Made by a program: the position numbers and the translations under genes | DNA from: Frigoriglobus tundricola | GTDB lineage: Bacteria > Planctomycetota > Planctomycetia > Gemmatales > Gemmataceae | DNA: 64,000 bases | Reading direction: 5' to 3' | Assembly: GCF_013128195.2 (NCBI RefSeq) | Contig: NZ_CP053452.2 | Coordinates: 6,758,001 to 6,822,000 of the forward strand | Shown here: positions 59,718-64,000 of the stretch, in pieces | Position numbering within the stretch: the first letter of the stretch is position 1 | How the letters are laid out: each line of letters begins with the position of its first letter | Notes under the pieces: generated by a model | What the model was told of the DNA's origin: nothing | Databases searched by the model: none | What the model saw: the letters and a program-made list of their open reading frames with translations, nothing else

Positions 59718-60818
59718 ATGGCCCGTTTGATCGTGTGCGCACTGGCGGTGCTGTGCCCGGAGGCGGCGCTGCGTGCCGACGACGCCGAGGATCGGGCCGT
59801 CGCGTTCGTGGAGAAGCTCGGCGGGAGAGTGACCCGCGACGCGAAGGCGCCCGGGAAGCCGGTCGTCGGCGTCGACCTGAATGGTACGCGGGTGACGGAC
59901 GCGGACCTGAAGGAACTGGCCGCCCTCCCGGGCCTCACTTCGCTCGATCTGAGCGGCACGGAGGTGACGGACGCGGGTCTGAAGGAACTGGCCGCGCTCC
60001 CGACCCTCACCGATCTCGATCTGGGCCTCACGAGGGTGACCGACGCGGGTCTCGAGCAACTGGCCGCGCTCAAGACCCTCACGGCGCTCAACTTGTTCGG
60101 CGCGAGCCGGGTGACGGACGCGGGGCTCAAGGAGCTGGCCGCGCTCACGAACCTGACCGCGCTCCACCTGAGCGCGACGCCGGTGACGGACGCGGGGCTG
60201 AAGGAGCTGGCCGCGCTCACGAACCTGACCGCGCTCCACCTGGGCGGCACTCCGGTGACGGACGCGGGACTGAAGGAGTTGACCGCACTCAAGAGACTTG
60301 TCACCCTCGACTTGGGCAATACGAAGGTGTCGGATGCGGGTCTGAAGGACTTGGCCGCGCTCCCGAACCTCGCAACCCTCCACCTCGGGGCACCGGTAAC
60401 GGACGCGGGGCTGAAGGACCTGGCCGCCCTCCCGAAACTGACCGCGCTCCATCTGGTTTGCGCACAGGTAACGGATACAGGGCTGAAGGAGCTGGCCGCG
60501 CTCAAACAACTGACCACCCTCGACCTGACCAGCACGAGGGCGACGGACGCGGGGCTGAAGGAGCTGGCCGCTCTCAAAACCCTCAGCACACTCGACCTGA
60601 GCCACACGAAGGTGACGGACGCGGGGCTGAAGGAGCTGGCCTTCCTCCCGAACCTGAGCACACTCAAGCTGAACGACACGCCGGTGTCGGACGCGGGGCT
60701 GAAGCAACTGGCCGCGCTCGACAAACTCAACCGGCTCGAAATCTCTTCCACACGGGTGACGGATGCGGGGGTGAAGGAACTCCAGCAGGCGCTCCCGAAG
60801 TGCCTGATCCGGTATTAA
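59718..60818 (+). CDS. Secreted leucine-rich-repeat protein
   Basis: 366 residues, closely similar to the protein at 1435-2538. It has a signal peptide, a conserved start (Asp-Asp-Ala-Glu-Asp-Arg-Ala-Val), then about eleven LRR units of the Val-Thr-Asp-Ala-Gly-Leu-Lys-Glu-Leu type, ending in a Leu-Gln-Gln-Ala-Leu-Pro cap. An extracytoplasmic binding scaffold is likely. A third, broken paralogue follows immediately. Confidence 0.92.
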   Translation: MARLIVCALAVLCPEAALRADDAEDRAVAFVEKLGGRVTRDAKAPGKPVVGVDLNGTRVTDADLKELAALPGLTSLDLSGTEVTDAGLKELAALPTLTDLDLGLTRVTDAGLEQLAALKTLTALNLFGASRVTDAGLKELAALTNLTALHLSATPVTDAGLKELAALTNLTALHLGGTPVTDAGLKELTALKRLVTLDLGNTKVSDAGLKDLAALPNLATLHLGAPVTDAGLKDLAALPKLTALHLVCAQVTDTGLKELAALKQLTTLDLTSTRATDAGLKELAALKTLSTLDLSHTKVTDAGLKELAFLPNLSTLKLNDTPVSDAGLKQLAALDKLNRLEISSTRVTDAGVKELQQALPKCLIRY

Positions 60819-60849
60819 CCGAGGGGTTCGACGCCACGTTCCGATTTCT

Positions 60850-61207
60850 CGGGCGCGCGCTGGCGGCGTCGGTGTTGTGCCCGTGTGCGGCGCTGCGGGC
60901 CGACGACGCCGAAGACAGGGCCGTCGCGCTTGTGACGAAGCTCGGCGGAAAAGTGACCCGCGAGGCGAAGGCGCCCGGGAAGCCGGTCACCGCGGTCGAT
61001 CGGATTCACGATCCGGGTGCGGCTGTCTGATATTTGTGGCACAGGCTTTCCAGCCTGTGCTTGCAGGCACACAGGCTGGAAAGCCTGTGCCACAAACACA
61101 GAAAACAGACCGCACCAACCGGATCGAGTCCGAGATTCAAGAAGGTAACGGACGCGGAGCTGAAGGAACTGATCGCGCCGGGTCCTTCGGAAGTCGATGG
61201 CGGGTGA
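60850..61207 (+). pseudogene. Truncated LRR paralogue interrupted by a palindromic element
   Basis: The first part repeats the LRR opening (Leu-Arg-Ala-Asp-Asp-Ala-Glu-Asp-Arg-Ala-Val-Ala and Lys-Leu-Gly-Gly-Lys-Val-Thr). It then runs into the palindromic element at about 61000-61130 and stops at 61030. Beyond the element the frame resumes as Lys-Lys-Val-Thr-Asp-Ala-Glu-Leu-Lys-Glu-Leu before ending at 61205-61207. The gene was therefore a short LRR copy before the element inserted. Confidence 0.8.
61000..61130. repeat. Palindromic MITE-like element, copy 4 (inserted in a gene)
   Basis: Perfect 26-bp arms at 61034-61059 and 61070-61095. The palindrome extends, imperfectly, to about 60 bp on each side (TGTCTGATA / CAGAAAACAGAC and GATCCGG / CCGGATC). 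It splits an LRR paralogue, which is direct evidence that this family moves. Confidence 0.9.
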
Positions 61208-61233
61208 GCGTGTGGATGAGCCGATGTGGCGGC

Positions 61234-62172
61234 CTACTCCGCGTCCCAGACCACCACGCGGCCCAGGTCGCCGCCCGCGGCCAGTCGCAGACCGTCCGGG
61301 GCGTACGCGACGCAGCACACCCGGCCCACGTCCCACATGTAGTTCGCCCGCTCCTTGCCCGTCGCCACGTCCCACAGGCGGACCGTCTGGTCCCAACTGC
61401 CCGTCATCAGTGTCGAACCGTCCGGACTGAACGCGACCGCCGCGACCTTCCCCTTGTGCCCCTTCAAGAGGAACCGCTCGCGCTTCTTGTCCAGGTCGTA
61501 GATCCGGGCGGTGTAGTCCACCGCGACCGCCATCGCCCGCCCGTCGGTGCTGAGCGCGACCGCCGGGCAGTCGTGCTCGAGCGGGAAGGAGATCGGCTTG
61601 GGCGTGGTGATGTCGTACACGCACACCTTGCGGTGGCCCGTCGCCCACGCCACCAGCTTGCGCGCCGGGCACGTCGAGATTTGCCGCACGCCGTTGGGTT
61701 CGTTGAAGATCGGCTTGAGTTGGCGGTTGGCGGAAATGTCCCACAGCTCGAACGTCCGGGAGCCGAAGCCCTTCAGCTCGGACGTCGGGAAGCTCGCGTC
61801 CTGCTGGCGCTTCCCGAACCCGAAGGCTACGATCCGCTCGTTCAGCACCGCGAGTGCGGTGACCGGCTTGACCGAGTGCGGGCCGAACGACTTCCACGCC
61901 CCGCACTCCTGGCGCCAGCAGCTCCAGCCGAACTCGCCGCCGATCACCATGCCCGCGCCGTTGGGCAGGTAGCCGAACGCGAGGGCCGGCGGCGCCGTTA
62001 AGTCGCGCTCGCGCACCGCGCTGACGTGCCCGGACGAGTCGCGGATGAGCAGGGAGCCGTCCCGCGCCCCCGTGGCGACCGACGACCCATCGGGAGCGAA
62101 GGCAACGGCGTAAACGGCCGCTTTGAGATCGACGGTGGTCGAACGGCTTCCGTGGTCTTCGAACAGCAACAT
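61234..62172 (-). CDS. WD40-repeat protein
   Basis: 312 residues, with about seven WD-type units (for example Ala-Val-Ala-Phe-Ala-Pro-Asp-Gly and Gly-Ser-Trp-Asp-Gln-Thr-Val-Arg-Leu-Trp-Asp). It should form a beta-propeller for protein-protein contact. No signal peptide is visible, so it is probably cytoplasmic. The start at 62172 avoids the upstream repeat; an earlier Met lies inside the palindromic element. Confidence 0.85.
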   Translation of the reverse strand: MLLFEDHGSRSTTVDLKAAVYAVAFAPDGSSVATGARDGSLLIRDSSGHVSAVRERDLTAPPALAFGYLPNGAGMVIGGEFGWSCWRQECGAWKSFGPHSVKPVTALAVLNERIVAFGFGKRQQDASFPTSELKGFGSRTFELWDISANRQLKPIFNEPNGVRQISTCPARKLVAWATGHRKVCVYDITTPKPISFPLEHDCPAVALSTDGRAMAVAVDYTARIYDLDKKRERFLLKGHKGKVAAVAFSPDGSTLMTGSWDQTVRLWDVATGKERANYMWDVGRVCCVAYAPDGLRLAAGGDLGRVVVWDAE

Positions 62173-62237
62173 CGGCCGACCCTTTTGCTTGCGCCTGACA
62201 CACGGGCGGAAACCCGACTCCCCACTCCGGGCCTGGT

Positions 62238-62365
62238 ACATGAACCCGGTGAGGGCGCCCGTTTTCGTGGCACAGGCTTTCCCGCCTGTGTTCCCGAAGC
62301 ACAGGCTCTCCGGCCTGTGCCACCAGTCAAAAACCGGACCGACTTACCGGATTCGTGCATGCGTC
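62238..62365. repeat. Palindromic MITE-like element, copy 5
   Basis: Arms 62266-62290 and 62300-62323, imperfect. ATGAACCCGGT lies to the left and ACCGGATTCGTGCATG to the right. It ends just before the tandem repeat block. Confidence 0.8.
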
Positions 62366-62384
62366 CGGTATCTTGATCCTTGGA

Positions 62385-62639
62385 GCGGCCGTGAAGCCCG
62401 GCTCTGCGGGCGACAGGTCGCGATCTCCGTGTGCAGCGGCCGTGAAGCCCGGCTCTGCGGGCGACAGGTCGCGATCTCCGTGTGCAGCGGCCGTGAAGCC
62501 CGGCTGTGCGGGCGACCGGTCGCGATCTCCGTGGGCAGCGGCCGTGGAGCCCGGCTGTGCGGGCGACAGGTCGCGATCTCCGTGGGCAGCGGCCGTGGAG
62601 CCCGGCTGTGTGGGCGACCGGTCGCGAGGGTAATTGTAC
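62385..62639 (+). repeat. Five tandem copies of a 51-bp repeat
   Basis: Copies start at 62385, 62436, 62487, 62538 and 62589. The unit begins GCGGCCGTGAAGCCCGGCTC; copies differ by a few bases and the last is truncated. 51 bp is 17 codons, so frames through it are repetitive without being a gene. No CRISPR-like spacers. Confidence 0.88.
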
Positions 62640-62665
62640 CGTCCGATACCAGCGCGTGCGACCCA

Positions 62666-62974
62666 ATGCAAATCGAGTGGATCGAAGAAGACGCGGCCAC
62701 GGGCACGAAGCGCTCGGTCCGGGCGGAAAAGTTCGCCCGGAAGTGGTCGTTCCGCGTCCGCGCCCGGCGCCGGACCAACTGGGAAACGCCCCTCCAGGTC
62801 ACGCGGGAGATGTGGGAAACGCTCCTCGACGCACTCGAGCGCCGGCTCCCGCGCCGTGAAGGAGTGACCGACGACGACGTGAAGCAGGTTCGCGCCGTCA
62901 TCGCCGGGCTGCCGGCCGAACCGGCACCAGAAGGGCCGCCGGTGGACGCCGGAGACGCGGATCAAGACAAATAG
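62666..62974 (+). CDS. Small hypothetical protein
   Basis: 102 residues. It begins Met-Gln-Ile-Glu-Trp-Ile-Glu-Glu, has a basic middle (Arg-Val-Arg-Ala-Arg-Arg-Arg) and a helical end with Asp-Asp-Asp-Val-Lys-Gln-Val. The tail is acidic. No family is recognised. The start is the first Met beyond the tandem repeats. Confidence 0.5.
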   Translation: MQIEWIEEDAATGTKRSVRAEKFARKWSFRVRARRRTNWETPLQVTREMWETLLDALERRLPRREGVTDDDVKQVRAVIAGLPAEPAPEGPPVDAGDADQDK

Positions 62975-63095
62975 AGGGCGGCGCCCGCCCACAACGGAAA
63001 AACGACGACGCAGAGTGAGTTCCGTGTCACTTTGCTCCGTCTCGGATCGGCGCCACCAGCGTTCACCCGCGGCCCCTCATTGTGCCCGGTGCCAT

Positions 63096-63590
63096 ATGCC
63101 CTACACCCCCATCCTCGCGACGCTCGGCTACGTGTTCTCGCCCGACGGCGGCCGGGTGCTGATGATCCACCGGAACGCCCGGCCCGAGGACGCCCACTAC
63201 GGCAAGTACAACGGTCTGGGCGGGAAACTGGAGCCGGGCGAGGACGTCGTGGCCGGGTTGAAGCGGGAGATCCGCGAAGAGGCCAATATCGAGTGCGAGG
63301 CGGTCCGCCTGGCCGGGACGATTTCGTGGCCCGGGTTCGGCAAGGGCGGGGAGGACTGGTTCGGGTTCATTTTCCGGGTGGAGCGGTTCTCCGGCACGCC
63401 GCTCACCTCCAACCCGGAGGGCACGTTGGAATGGGTGGACGTGGCCCGCGTTCCGACACTTCCGCTCTGGGACGGCGACCGCCACTTCCTCCCGCTGGTA
63501 TTTGATCCGGCCTCACCACAGTTCCACGGCGTCATGCCGTACCGGAACGGGAAACCATTGTGCTGGAACTACAGTACCGTTGTCAGGTAA
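63096..63590 (+). CDS. NUDIX hydrolase (MutT-like)
   Basis: 164 residues. The NUDIX box is clear (Gly-Gly-Lys-Leu-Glu-Pro-Gly-Glu ... Arg-Glu-Ile-Arg-Glu-Glu), preceded by Gly-Lys-Tyr-Asn-Gly-Leu. It resembles 8-oxo-dGTP diphosphatases, which cleanse oxidised nucleotides. The Trp-Asp-Gly-Asp-Arg-His-Phe segment near the end supports this group. The exact substrate is not fixed by the sequence. Confidence 0.88.
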   Translation: MPYTPILATLGYVFSPDGGRVLMIHRNARPEDAHYGKYNGLGGKLEPGEDVVAGLKREIREEANIECEAVRLAGTISWPGFGKGGEDWFGFIFRVERFSGTPLTSNPEGTLEWVDVARVPTLPLWDGDRHFLPLVFDPASPQFHGVMPYRNGKPLCWNYSTVVR

Positions 63591-63739
63591 TTGCACGGGT
63601 TTTTTGCCTCAGTCTCAAGAAACTGGTTCGCCGGCCGGTCCCCGCCCCTTCAGTGTGCTACAGTTTGTGAAGGTAAGGATGCGATCTGCGCACACCGGCG
63701 GTTGCCGCGCTGTAACCGCCTCGCCACGCAGGGGATTCC

Positions 63740-64000
63740 GTGTTGTCGGCCCCGCCAAACGTCCGATCGACCACGCCCGGCGCGTTCCCCCTCGCGGGCG
63801 GGGCGGAGCCCTCGCCCGGCTACCGGCTACGCTGCGTCCGCGGGCGCGGCGGCTTCGCCGAGGTGTGGGAAGCGGAGGCGCCCAACGGCGCCCCGCCGGT
63901 GGCGCTCAAGTTCATGCCCACCTCGAACACCAGCAGCACGGCCCGCGAGCTGCGCTCGGTGCAGTCGTTCCAGAGCCTGGAGCACCCGTACATCGTCAAG
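63740..64000 (+). CDS. Ser/Thr protein kinase, N-terminal part (runs off the window)
   Basis: A GTG at 63740 with AGGGGA upstream opens a frame that stays open to the window end. It shows the glycine-rich ATP loop Gly-Arg-Gly-Gly-Phe-Ala-Glu-Val, then Val-Ala-Leu-Lys-Phe with the catalytic Lys, then Arg-Glu-Leu-Arg-Ser-Val-Gln with the Glu that pairs with it. This is the start of a bacterial Hanks-type kinase, a class expanded in planctomycetes. The catalytic loop lies beyond the window. Confidence 0.85.
   Translation, partial: MLSAPPNVRSTTPGAFPLAGGAEPSPGYRLRCVRGRGGFAEVWEAEAPNGAPPVALKFMPTSNTSSTARELRSVQSFQSLEHPYIVK

Noticed and set aside
62385-62639. CRISPR array
   Set aside because: The five units are directly adjacent with no unique spacers, and no cas genes are nearby.

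Overview
The window looks like a chromosome segment of a planctomycete of the Gemmata type. The base composition is very GC-rich. The flanking host genes carry families typical of that group: secreted leucine-rich-repeat proteins, a WD40 protein, a PEP-CTERM protein, a sorbosone-dehydrogenase-like enzyme and the start of a Ser/Thr protein kinase. Short palindromic repeats are scattered between genes. The organism is inferred from these families only; there is no rRNA here to confirm it.

Layout. 1-5.0 kb is host DNA: small membrane proteins, an LRR protein and a DUF2809 protein. About 5.5-50 kb is a decayed tailed-phage prophage, mostly on the + strand. Its order is portal (fused to an unusual C-terminal extension), prohead protease, putative decoration protein, major capsid protein, connector and tail-completion genes, tail tube candidate, G/GT tail-assembly chaperone with an A-AAA-AAG slippery site, tape measure and distal tail protein. 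A fibre and decoration block follows, then a lysis-like block and secreted accessory genes. No terminase or integrase is visible. About 50.6-52.1 kb holds two minus-strand genes (sigma-like, trypsin-like) that may mark the right end. 52.4-64 kb is host DNA again.

The prophage cannot be functional as it stands. Six insertion sequences lie in it: two of one IS630 type, one IS66, two of a second IS630-like type and one IS4-clan element. They split the capsid gene, the GT chaperone gene, an SGNH-hydrolase tail fibre gene and a RelA/SpoT-type gene. For the capsid gene, the IS66/GT case and the fibre gene, removing the IS and one target duplication rejoins the two halves (the fibre gene also needs one base removed).

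Two accessory blocks stand out. At 7.2-11.6 kb a lower-GC cassette carries the foreign-looking tail of the portal gene, two small proteins homologous to that tail, and a three-gene minus-strand operon ending in a nucleoside-phosphorylase effector of the type used in ATP-depleting antiviral immunity. At 30.1-37.2 kb a mucin-like Thr/Cys-rich fibre protein is translationally coupled to a large glycosyltransferase with a GalNAc-T-like DSH motif. Next come a poly-Thr/Gly-rich protein coupled to a sulfotransferase-like protein, and a prolyl-hydroxylase-like dioxygenase. I read this as a phage-encoded surface-modification cassette.

Many genes (about 4.16, 35.5, 36.5, 37.0, 38.6, 40.3, 45.55 and 56.2 kb) are broken by single-base indels, mostly in homopolymers. 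Two otherwise identical IS copies differ only in G-run lengths, so at least some of these breaks may be assembly errors rather than real mutations.
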